DNA from: Hydrogenedens sp964549105
GTDB taxonomy: Bacteria; Hydrogenedentota; Hydrogenedentia; Hydrogenedentales; Hydrogenedentaceae
Assembly: GCA_964549105.1 (NCBI GenBank)
Contig: CAZJTZ010000010.1
Location: 1 to 64,000 of the forward strand
Direction of reading: 5' to 3'
DNA: 64,000 nt
Part shown: in pieces, positions 43,471 through 51,062 of the stretch
How positions within the stretch are numbered: position 1 is the stretch's first letter
Layout of the letters: every line of letters begins with the position of its first letter
Notes under the pieces: model-generated
Told to the model about the DNA's origin: nothing
What the model saw: only the letters and a program-made list of their open reading frames with translations
Databases searched by the model: none
Made by a program: the position numbers and the translations under genes

Positions 43471-44424
43471 ATGTATCGCCCTGAAGTAAAGATTTTAGAT
43501 GTAACCATTCGTGATGGTGGTTTAATGAACAATTGGGACTTCTCAAAAAGTATGGTGAAAGACATCTTTCATGGTTTGGCAGAAGCGGGAGTTGATTATG
43601 TAGAATTGGGATACCGTGCAGATAAACGGCTATTTTCACCAAGCGAATTTGGACCCTGGCGTTTTTGTAACGAAGAAGATTTGCGTGATGTGGCTTATGA
43701 GTGCGACACCAAAATATCAGTGATGTGTGATGTAGGCAAAACCAATCTGGACGATTTTATTCCGCGTTCAGAGAGTATTATCTCCATGGTCCGTGTAGCC
43801 TGCTATATTCCCGAGGTAGACGAGGGATTAAAAAATGCACAATACATGAAAGACTTAGGCTATGAAGTCAGTTTGAACCTGATGGCCGTGTCTACTGTAG
43901 ATGAGCATCTCATTGATGAAGCACTAAAAAAGATTTCTAATTCAAACATTGATTTGGTATACATTGTAGACAGTTTTGGATATTATTACTCTGAACATAT
44001 TCGTTATTTGACAGAAAAATATATCCATGCACTTCCGGGCAAGGCAATCGGCATTCATACCCACAACAACCGTCAACTTGCCTTCGCCAATTCTATTGAA
44101 GCCTTATTGGCAGGGGCACAATTTGTGGACAGCAGTTTGTATGGTATGGGTAGAGCCGCAGGAAATTGCACAACAGAACTATTGTTGAGTTTTCTGGAAA
44201 ATCCCAAATATGATTTGAGACCTGTCCTGGATTTGATTGAACGATACTTTGTCCCTTTGAAAGAAGAATTGAAGTGGGGTTATGAACTTCCTTATCTTGT
44301 TACAGGTGTATTAAATCAACATCCGCGAACAGCATTGGCATATATGAAAGAGCAAAATCAAGGGGGTCAACACAGTTTGAAAGAATTTTACGAATCCCAT
44401 ATAAAAAATGTAAAAACAAAATAA
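43471..44424 (+). CDS. DRE-TIM/HMGL-like aldolase-domain protein
   Basis: The ATG at 43471 is preferred over the in-frame ATG at 43456, because the sequence ATGGAG at 43456 supplies a GGAG ribosome site for it and the promoter lies just upstream. The 317-residue barrel begins ILDVTIRDGGLMNNWDF (metal-binding Asp and the RDG triad). It has YVELGYR on strand 2, SVMCDVGKT, and GIHTHNNRQLAFANSIEAL carrying the HxH metal ligands. VDSSLYGMGRAAGNCTTELL is the family glycine loop. It resembles 4-hydroxy-2-oxovalerate aldolase and 2-isopropylmalate-synthase-like proteins but lacks their accessory domains. Substrates are not predictable. rarA begins 33 bp after it. Confidence 0.8.
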   Translation: MYRPEVKILDVTIRDGGLMNNWDFSKSMVKDIFHGLAEAGVDYVELGYRADKRLFSPSEFGPWRFCNEEDLRDVAYECDTKISVMCDVGKTNLDDFIPRSESIISMVRVACYIPEVDEGLKNAQYMKDLGYEVSLNLMAVSTVDEHLIDEALKKISNSNIDLVYIVDSFGYYYSEHIRYLTEKYIHALPGKAIGIHTHNNRQLAFANSIEALLAGAQFVDSSLYGMGRAAGNCTTELLLSFLENPKYDLRPVLDLIERYFVPLKEELKWGYELPYLVTGVLNQHPRTALAYMKEQNQGGQHSLKEFYESHIKNVKTK

Positions 44425-44457
44425 GAGTGAAACAAAAATCTTATAATTTTCAACAAA

Positions 44458-45837
44458 ATGGATAATCTTTTTGAGAAATCGGAATCAAAGGACAATGCTG
44501 TAAACGCGCCATTAGCACGGCGAGTCAGTCCACGCACACTGGACGAGTTAATTGGACAGGAAGCAATATTGGGTCCGGGAAAAGCCTTACGCCGTGCTAT
44601 TGAAAGTGATTCTTTAACCTCATTAATCCTATATGGCCCTCCTGGAACCGGCAAAACAGCCTTAGCACGGATTATCGCCCGACGCACACATGCCTATTTT
44701 GAGCCCATCAATGCAGTCATATCCAATGTCCGTGAACTACGCACCATTTTAGAGAAAGCCCGTTATCATTTACAGCGGGAACACCGCAAAACGATTCTGT
44801 TCATAGATGAGATTCATCGCTTCAATCGTACCCAGCAAGATGCACTACTGCCCGATGTAGAGATGGGAAATGTTATCCTCATAGGTGCAACTACCGAAAA
44901 TCCCTATTTCAGTGTTGTTTCTCCACTATTGTCCCGTTCCCAAATTTATAAATTTGAACCTCTCACAGAAGAAAATATCATTCTTATCCTACAACGAGCC
45001 TTACATCATCCTCAACGCGGTTTTGAAGGATATAATATTATTATTGATGATGTCGCCTTACATTTTTTGGCAAAATATGGTGAAGGTGACGCAAGGCGTT
45101 CCTTAAATGCCCTTGAACTGGCTCTCTTAACTGCACCGCGAAAAGAAAAGAACATCATCATTGACTTAAATCTTGTTCAGGATTGTATATCCGAGAAACT
45201 TTTGCATTACGACAGAACGGGTGATGAGCACTATGATATCGCTTCTGCCTTCATAAAAAGTGTGCGAGGAAGCCATCCCGATTCTGCTCTCTATTGGATG
45301 GCACGCATGCTGGAAGCAGGAGAACCCCCGCGGTTTGTTGCTCGGCGTCTATGTATTTTAGCCTCGGAAGATATTGGCAATGCCGACCCAATGGCTCTGG
45401 TAGTGGCAGTTTCCGCATGGGAAGCTACAGAATTTATTGGCATGCCCGAAGCACGAATTATTCTCGCACAAGCCGTAACCTATCTCGCCTGTGCCCCAAA
45501 GAGTAATTCGTCCTATCTGGCTATTGAAAAGGCAATGGAAATGGTTAAATCACAAACAACGGTTCCCGTCCCACAAGCCCTGCGAGATACCCATTATCGC
45601 GGTGCTGAAATGTTAGGGCATGGGATGGGCTACCAGTACCCCCATGAAGCAGAAGAAGGTTACATTCCGCAGGACTATGGGCTTCCGCGGGGTGTGTTTT
45701 ATCATCCTTTACCTCGTGGCACAGAACAAATCTTTTTACAACGGCTTAAACATTGGGAAGAAATGGATAAACAGAATTTAGAAACAGGTGACTCCCAAAT
45801 TCCTAAAGAAGAAACCGAACAGAAAAATCAAGAATGA
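44458..45837 (+). CDS. rarA: Replication-associated recombination protein RarA (MgsA)
   Basis: This AAA+ clamp-loader relative acts at stalled replication forks and binds SSB. The protein has 459 residues. LARRVSPRTLDELIGQEAIL is the conserved N-terminus. Walker A is YGPPGTGKTALARI, Walker B TILFIDEIHRFN, sensor 1 IGATTENPYFSVVSPLLSRS. The C-terminal tetramerisation part holds DEHYDIASAFIKSVRGSHPD and MARMLEAGEPPRFVARRL. The last codons overlap the thioredoxin-like gene by 4 bp (ATGA). No strong Shine-Dalgarno precedes 44458. Confidence 0.95.
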   Translation: MDNLFEKSESKDNAVNAPLARRVSPRTLDELIGQEAILGPGKALRRAIESDSLTSLILYGPPGTGKTALARIIARRTHAYFEPINAVISNVRELRTILEKARYHLQREHRKTILFIDEIHRFNRTQQDALLPDVEMGNVILIGATTENPYFSVVSPLLSRSQIYKFEPLTEENIILILQRALHHPQRGFEGYNIIIDDVALHFLAKYGEGDARRSLNALELALLTAPRKEKNIIIDLNLVQDCISEKLLHYDRTGDEHYDIASAFIKSVRGSHPDSALYWMARMLEAGEPPRFVARRLCILASEDIGNADPMALVVAVSAWEATEFIGMPEARIILAQAVTYLACAPKSNSSYLAIEKAMEMVKSQTTVPVPQALRDTHYRGAEMLGHGMGYQYPHEAEEGYIPQDYGLPRGVFYHPLPRGTEQIFLQRLKHWEEMDKQNLETGDSQIPKEETEQKNQE

Positions 45838-46427
45838 GCGAAGAAGTATCAAAAAGAAAAACATGGAAACCCTTTTTATTGGGCTGTCTATGCGGAATAT
45901 TTATAACCTTATTGTTTATCATTGCCGGCATATTGATTGGTGCACATACCTTAAAATTTCAGATGGCAAAATGGGAAGTATCCACACTACGAACACCCAA
46001 AATACAGACCTTCGAAATACTCGACTACTCTGCTATCGGTGTAGATATGGAGGGAAAAAAAATCCCTTTCAATGGTTTCAAGGGCAAGCCCATATTTATA
46101 TTGGTATGGCATCCCGAGTGTGTTCACTGCCTCTCTACCCTAATGACCGTCCAGAATCTCTACGAATCGCTTAACAGTTTTGATGTGCCAGTACTTGCCC
46201 TGACTGAAGGAAAATTAGAAGATATAGCAAAAGTGCGTCGCGAATTAAACTGCACCCTTCCTATGCTTCAAGTAAAAGGGGCATTCGTAAAAAGTTTATG
46301 CGGCGATAATGTTCCTTGTGGGCTTATTATCAATCGAGAAGGGAAAATTATCTATCGCTATACCGGTAGTGCAGACTGGGGCAGTGAAGAAATAACAAAT
46401 TACCTTATAACTCTTCTTGGAAATTAA
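45834..46427 (+). CDS. Membrane-anchored thioredoxin-like protein
   Basis: The protein has 197 residues, starting at an ATG that overlaps the rarA stop. A membrane helix (LLGCLCGIFITLLFIIAGIL, about 15-37) is followed by an extracytoplasmic thioredoxin-fold domain. The redox motif is WHPECVHC with Cys96 and Cys99, after the strand KPIFILV. VPCGLIINREGKIIYRYTG is the cis-Pro side region, although the usual cis-Pro is replaced by the VPCG sequence. It resembles TlpA/ResA proteins that reduce periplasmic disulfides, for instance in cytochrome c maturation. A further Cys pair-like set (NCTLP, LCGDNVPC) may be redox-active too. The exact partner is unknown. Confidence 0.8.
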   Translation: MSEEVSKRKTWKPFLLGCLCGIFITLLFIIAGILIGAHTLKFQMAKWEVSTLRTPKIQTFEILDYSAIGVDMEGKKIPFNGFKGKPIFILVWHPECVHCLSTLMTVQNLYESLNSFDVPVLALTEGKLEDIAKVRRELNCTLPMLQVKGAFVKSLCGDNVPCGLIINREGKIIYRYTGSADWGSEEITNYLITLLGN

Positions 46428-46434
46428 TGACTTA

Positions 46435-47199
46435 TCACTCTTTGTCTACTTCTCTGAGGTCTAATTGCATGAAGGCATCAATCACCTTAGGGTCAAAATG
46501 TTTTCCTCGTTCTTCCTGTAAGTAATTCACAGATTCTTCCCTTGTAGCCATACCAGAACGATAAGCACGAGGAGAGGTCATTGCACAGTAGACATCAATT
46601 ACCTTTAATATTCGTGATAAAAAAGGAATTTCTTCACCTTCAATACCCATAGGATAGCCATCCCCATCATAACATTCATGGTGCGAAGCAATAACCTCCG
46701 CTATCTCAGGGAAAATGTTCCTTTCCTTCAAAATATTAGCACCAATATAAGCATGGGACTTTAACATCACCCATTCGTCATAAGTAAGCACCGTTTTCTT
46801 TAACAAAATATCGTTTGGAATATTCAATTTTCCAATATCTCTTAACACGCAACTATGTTCCAGAACCCACATCTGATTCGGGACAAGTTCCATGACCTTA
46901 CCCAATGCCTTAGCCAGTTTCACCATGCGTTGGGCGCTACCTACCGGGATGTCCTCACGACTATCAATAGCGTCGGAGATAAAATAAAATAAAGCATCAT
47001 ATTCATTCCTTGTCGCATTGATTGCGTCTAAAACAGGATTTAAGTTGTTCCCCTGCAGAATAGCCATAATTATCCCTGAAAAAGGTGTATCCTCCATCTG
47101 CGGGTTTATAATCACAGGGCTATCTTCTTTAGGAAAAGCACTTATTACTTTTTTTAAAATTTGCGGAGATAATGTGGTAGAAATAAGACGGAAGTTCAT
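46435..47199 (-). CDS. HD-GYP-like protein with altered metal site
   Basis: The protein has 254 residues. The C-terminal part clearly follows the HD-GYP fold used by cyclic-di-GMP phosphodiesterases: KSHAYIGANIL, HHECYDGDGYPMG (with GYP at 181-183), LSRILKVIDVYCAMTSPRAY and GKHFDPKVIDAF. However the HD doublet reads HSCVLRDIGKL, so the metal-binding His is Arg120, and the first helix (VGSAQRMVKLAKAL) lacks the usual His. Loss of two ligands suggests a weak or inactive phosphodiesterase or a nucleotide sensor. The N-terminal 60 residues are not recognised. It converges with the thioredoxin-like gene (7-bp gap) and lies 6 bp downstream of the small membrane protein gene. Confidence 0.8.
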   Translation of the reverse strand: MNFRLISTTLSPQILKKVISAFPKEDSPVIINPQMEDTPFSGIIMAILQGNNLNPVLDAINATRNEYDALFYFISDAIDSREDIPVGSAQRMVKLAKALGKVMELVPNQMWVLEHSCVLRDIGKLNIPNDILLKKTVLTYDEWVMLKSHAYIGANILKERNIFPEIAEVIASHHECYDGDGYPMGIEGEEIPFLSRILKVIDVYCAMTSPRAYRSGMATREESVNYLQEERGKHFDPKVIDAFMQLDLREVDKE

Positions 47200-47205
47200 A
47201 TCTTG

Positions 47206-47736
47206 TCAGTCCTTATCCTTTTTATTTTTATGACTTTTGGGAAACGATTCGGAAAAAGTTATCCTAACCCGCTTTGAAAAATTGATGTAGAGATAACAAA
47301 TAATAAAGTAGATTAATGAAGCAATTGTCTCATAAGCCACTTTAGAAAGGACAAACTCGTAATAATCTGGTGGAAACTCGACCAGGGAAAATAAAAGGGT
47401 TATTCCAAGAACAAGAGAACATAAAAATGTAATTAGATAGGCTTTTGTTAGAACGATTGCACCTCTCCATAATGATAAGATAGATGCCCCAGCAAAAATA
47501 CCAAATAAAATTACGAAAGCTCGTAAAATTGATTCCAGAATCATGAATAACCATAAACCCGGTATGTAGTCAAAATCAGGAGAAGCATTCTGGTAATCGT
47601 TAATTAAATTGTAAATACCAACAAAAGGAGCAAAAAAAATAAATACTAAACATAACAAGAGGAAAAGCCCATTTACTCCGGGCTCCAGAGTCTTTTTTAT
47701 TTGTAATTCAGATTCACTGCTATTAGATAAATTCAT
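47206..47736 (-). CDS. Small membrane protein, DUF2569-like
   Basis: The start at 47736 (MNLSNSSESEL) avoids overlap with recD2; the frame remains open further upstream inside that gene. The 176-residue protein has four hydrophobic helices: VNGLFLLLCLVFIFFAPFVG, MILESILRAFVILFGIFAGA, AYLITFLCSLVLGITLLFSL and TIASLIYFIICYLYINF. A KRVRITF segment just before a charged tail resembles the DUF2569 C-terminal pattern. The function of that family is unknown. The ribosome site is weak. It lies 25 bp after recD2 and 6 bp before the HD-GYP-like gene, so the three may be one minus-strand unit. Confidence 0.6.
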   Translation of the reverse strand: MNLSNSSESELQIKKTLEPGVNGLFLLLCLVFIFFAPFVGIYNLINDYQNASPDFDYIPGLWLFMILESILRAFVILFGIFAGASILSLWRGAIVLTKAYLITFLCSLVLGITLLFSLVEFPPDYYEFVLSKVAYETIASLIYFIICYLYINFSKRVRITFSESFPKSHKNKKDKD

Positions 47737-47761
47737 ATTGATAAATTCCAGCAACCCTTCT

Positions 47762-49987
47762 TTAAGTATATTCCTGCAGAATATCATTTTCAAAATGGAA
47801 AGCATCCCGAAGTCTTTCCGCGAGTAAGGTATTTCTGCGTATAGATTGAGTAGAATGTAGTGCTTTTTCAATAGCATTGGGAGAACCAATGATGGTTACC
47901 ATTTTCTTGGCTCGTGTTATAGCGGTATATAGAACATTCCGTTGTAAAAGGAGATAATGTTGCGGTAGCATCAGTAAAATCACCACTGGATATTCACTCC
48001 CTTGCGATTTGTGCACAGTGGCTGCATAAGCCAAACTAATCTGGTCTAACTGGTCGTAGGTATATATTACAGGATGTTGTGGTTCAAAAACTACTGTAAT
48101 GGTCCCCTCATCTTCATCCATCTCAGCAACAACACCCACATCACCATTGAATACATCCTTCTCATAATTGTTCTTTATCTGCATTACCTTATCGCCGATA
48201 CGGAAAGAGGTCTGCGGAATGGGTCTCCCATTGGGATTCAGGGCTTCTTGCAAACAATAGTTCAAATGGTGTACACCTGCATCACCTCTTCGCAAAGGTG
48301 CAAGCACTTGAATATCCTTTACCGGGTTATACCCAAACCTTTTGGGGATTCGCTCTTGAACAATATGCAACAATGTTTGCAAAGCAGTTTGACTCTCACC
48401 CCGCCGAATAAAAAAGAAATCATTACGATTAAATTCTGGAAACAAGCCCTGATTAATTCTGTGGGCATTGGTGATAATACCGCTCTGGGCAGATTGGCGA
48501 AATATCGTTTTTAACCGTATCACCGGAAATACCTGGCTTGCAATAAGGTCAAAGAGGACATTTCCCGGGCCCACAGAAGGAAGTTGGTCCACATCACCGA
48601 TAAATACAATATGGGCGGTAGAAGGCACGGCTCGAAGAAGGTTTAATAACAATACCTGGTCCACCATAGAACTTTCATCAACAATAAGCAAATCGCAAAC
48701 AATCGGGTTTTCCCCATTACGATTGGGTTCACCCGTCTGCGGGTTAAATTCCAGCAGCCGATGAATCGTGCTGGCGGCATGTCCCGTAACCATTTCCATT
48801 TGTTTCGCGGCTCTACCTGTCGGTGCCGCAAGAACAATTCGCACAGAATAGTCATCTAAAAAATATACCAGACTTTTAATCAAAGTCGTTTTACCTGTTC
48901 CCGGTCCACCAGTAATGACTGTAACCTTCGAAGTAAATATTTTAGCCAGAGCATTTTGCTGTTCCTCATTCAATTTAGGCAAGTGTGAATGAGGTGTAGA
49001 CAAAAACTGCGATAAAGGCAGATTGGATGGAAAAGTAGTAGGAGAATGATAAATCCGTTTCAGATGTTTTACGCATTCATTCTCTACAAAATAATGAAAT
49101 GGCAGATATACTGCTTCCTTTTCTTTACATGCCCTATTTGCACTACACATTTCTTCTAGTATCGGTGCAATCTGCGATTCGTCAAGTTTAAGCAATTCAG
49201 CCGCAGAATGAATCAACTCATCATAAGGTAAGAAGATATGCCCGTCATTTTCAGCATCATGAAGCGCATAACGAATACCTGCTTCAATGCGACCCGGATG
49301 GTCCGGGGCTATTCCCAATTCCTTTGCAATACGGTCTGCCGTCTTAAACCCAATACCCTGTACCTCAGAAGCAATCTGGAATGGGTCTTTCCGAAGATAG
49401 GTCAGAACCTGATTCCCATAATATTTATACAATTTTGTGGCTAAACCAATAGGTATATTGTATTGCTGTAAAGAAAGGAGTATTTCCATAAACTCCTGCT
49501 TCTCTTTCCATACCTCATGTATCTTTTGTGCCCTTCTTTTTCCTAATCCCGGAACATGGGCTAATCGCTCTGGCTCATGAGTCAAAACATGTAGAGTATC
49601 CGGTCCTAATGCTTTTATAATTCGCTCTGCATACCCTGCTCTTATTCCAGGAATAGCACCTGACGCAAGGAATTGAGCAATGGCTTCGGTAGACGACGGC
49701 TGTAATAATTCCATGTCTTGCGTATAAAACTGGGGACCAAATCGCGGATGATTGACCCAATAGCCCGAAATACGCACTGTGGCACCCTGTGAAATAGGAA
49801 ACGATTTGCCCACAATGGTAATAAGATAGCCATTATCTCTGCGTCTCAAACGGGCAACAAAAAAGCCATTGGTCGCATGTTCATAGACTATCTGCTCGAT
49901 AAGCCCTTCAATTTGTTCCGGACCAAACTCTTTAGGTGTAAACGGAATTTCTAATGAATAAGGGTCCATTAAAAAGTAACTTTTCAA
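47762..49987 (-). CDS. recD2: RecD2-type 5'-3' DNA helicase
   Basis: RecD2 is an SF1B helicase acting outside RecBCD in DNA repair. The protein has 741 residues. The N-terminal region holds an OB-like domain and helix-hairpin-helix repeats (GAIPGIRAGYAERIIKALG, VPGLGKRRAQKIHEVW, VQGIGFKTADRIAKELG). Walker A is TGGPGTGKTTLIKSL. Further helicase motifs are VDESSMVDQVLL (motif II), GDVDQLPSVGPGNVLFD (III), and AATVHKSQGSEYPVVI followed by LLQRNVLYTAITRAKK (V and VI). No recB or recC is adjacent, as expected for this subfamily. A 253-bp A+T-rich gap separates it from the next gene. Confidence 0.95.
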   Translation of the reverse strand: MKSYFLMDPYSLEIPFTPKEFGPEQIEGLIEQIVYEHATNGFFVARLRRRDNGYLITIVGKSFPISQGATVRISGYWVNHPRFGPQFYTQDMELLQPSSTEAIAQFLASGAIPGIRAGYAERIIKALGPDTLHVLTHEPERLAHVPGLGKRRAQKIHEVWKEKQEFMEILLSLQQYNIPIGLATKLYKYYGNQVLTYLRKDPFQIASEVQGIGFKTADRIAKELGIAPDHPGRIEAGIRYALHDAENDGHIFLPYDELIHSAAELLKLDESQIAPILEEMCSANRACKEKEAVYLPFHYFVENECVKHLKRIYHSPTTFPSNLPLSQFLSTPHSHLPKLNEEQQNALAKIFTSKVTVITGGPGTGKTTLIKSLVYFLDDYSVRIVLAAPTGRAAKQMEMVTGHAASTIHRLLEFNPQTGEPNRNGENPIVCDLLIVDESSMVDQVLLLNLLRAVPSTAHIVFIGDVDQLPSVGPGNVLFDLIASQVFPVIRLKTIFRQSAQSGIITNAHRINQGLFPEFNRNDFFFIRRGESQTALQTLLHIVQERIPKRFGYNPVKDIQVLAPLRRGDAGVHHLNYCLQEALNPNGRPIPQTSFRIGDKVMQIKNNYEKDVFNGDVGVVAEMDEDEGTITVVFEPQHPVIYTYDQLDQISLAYAATVHKSQGSEYPVVILLMLPQHYLLLQRNVLYTAITRAKKMVTIIGSPNAIEKALHSTQSIRRNTLLAERLRDAFHFENDILQEYT

Positions 49988-50240
49988 GTATTAGTTAATT
50001 TGAGTAATTAAATATTTCCCTGATTATACATTTTACCTGATTTCTTCACATAGCGGTCAGGAGTAGTTTATCTCATTATAAAAGTATAAAGCACCATATC
50101 ACCAAAAAACTTTATGGACAACTTTTGCTTTGTCTCTGATTAAACTTTATTCCTCCTATTTGTCTTATATGACTTATATAACTTATTCTCTCTCTACTAT
50201 GGTTAATCTCTTAAAAAAACCTGTTTGTCTGGCAAGACTT

Positions 50241-50969
50241 TTAACCACCCAGAGGGACACTGTCATAACGACGCAAATATATAATATCGGTCGTGGCTCG
50301 CGGATGTTGGGTCAGGAGATACATAACCGCATGAGCCACATCTTCCGGCTGCATCCAGTTGCTTTTATCCCGTTCTGGCATGTTTTCCTCACTAAGTCGG
50401 GTAGTAACACCACCAGGACATATTGCATGAACACGAATACCGTAGGGTTTTAGTTCCATCGCAAGCGTCTTGGTCAACCCGATAACACCATGCTTTGCTG
50501 CACAATACGCCGACTGTTTGGGAATGGGTCGCAATCCTGAATTGCTGGATATATTGACAATACTCCCACTATTCCTGGCTATCATATAGGGCAGAACACA
50601 CTTTGTAACAATAAATGTACCCGTGAGATTGACCTCTATTGTCTGCTTCCATTCTTCAAGGCTTAATTCGGTAAAAGGCTTGAATCGTGCAAATCCCGCA
50701 TTATTAATCAATATATCCAACTGCCCCCATTTCTGAACAATAGTCTCCACGCATTGCTGAATCTGTTGCGGGTTTGTTACATCTGCAATTAAAGGTAAAG
50801 CCTCTCCATGCAATTTGCAAATCTCATCTGCTGTTTCTTTGACCTCCGATTCTGTGCGTGCAAGCATAGCCACAGAAACACCCATCTGTGCTAAAGCCAT
50901 GGAAATTGCCTTACCGATACCTCTACCTGCTCCTGTAACTAACGCTACTTTCCCTTGTAAAGATTGCAT
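50241..50969 (-). CDS. SDR oxidoreductase, FabG-like
   Basis: The protein has 242 residues. The cofactor loop is VTGAGRGIGKAISMAL, NNAGFARF marks the inner pocket, NISSNSGL has the catalytic Ser, and YCAAKHGVIGL has the Tyr-x-x-x-Lys pair. CPGGVTTRLSEENMP and EDVAHAVMYLL finish a classical SDR core. The pattern is closest to 3-oxoacyl-ACP reductase-like proteins. ARTE at the end of strand 2 suggests NADPH use. It stands alone and diverges from the DUF6259-like gene across 93 bp. AAGGAAAGAT precedes the ATG. The substrate is unknown. Confidence 0.88.
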   Translation of the reverse strand: MQSLQGKVALVTGAGRGIGKAISMALAQMGVSVAMLARTESEVKETADEICKLHGEALPLIADVTNPQQIQQCVETIVQKWGQLDILINNAGFARFKPFTELSLEEWKQTIEVNLTGTFIVTKCVLPYMIARNSGSIVNISSNSGLRPIPKQSAYCAAKHGVIGLTKTLAMELKPYGIRVHAICPGGVTTRLSEENMPERDKSNWMQPEDVAHAVMYLLTQHPRATTDIIYLRRYDSVPLGG

Positions 50970-51062
50970 ATCTTTCCTTTTTTCATTTTTTTGGATAAAG
51001 TAAATTATACTAAATAGATAAACTTTGTTTCTAAAAGGTTTAACTTTATAAGGGATTTACAA

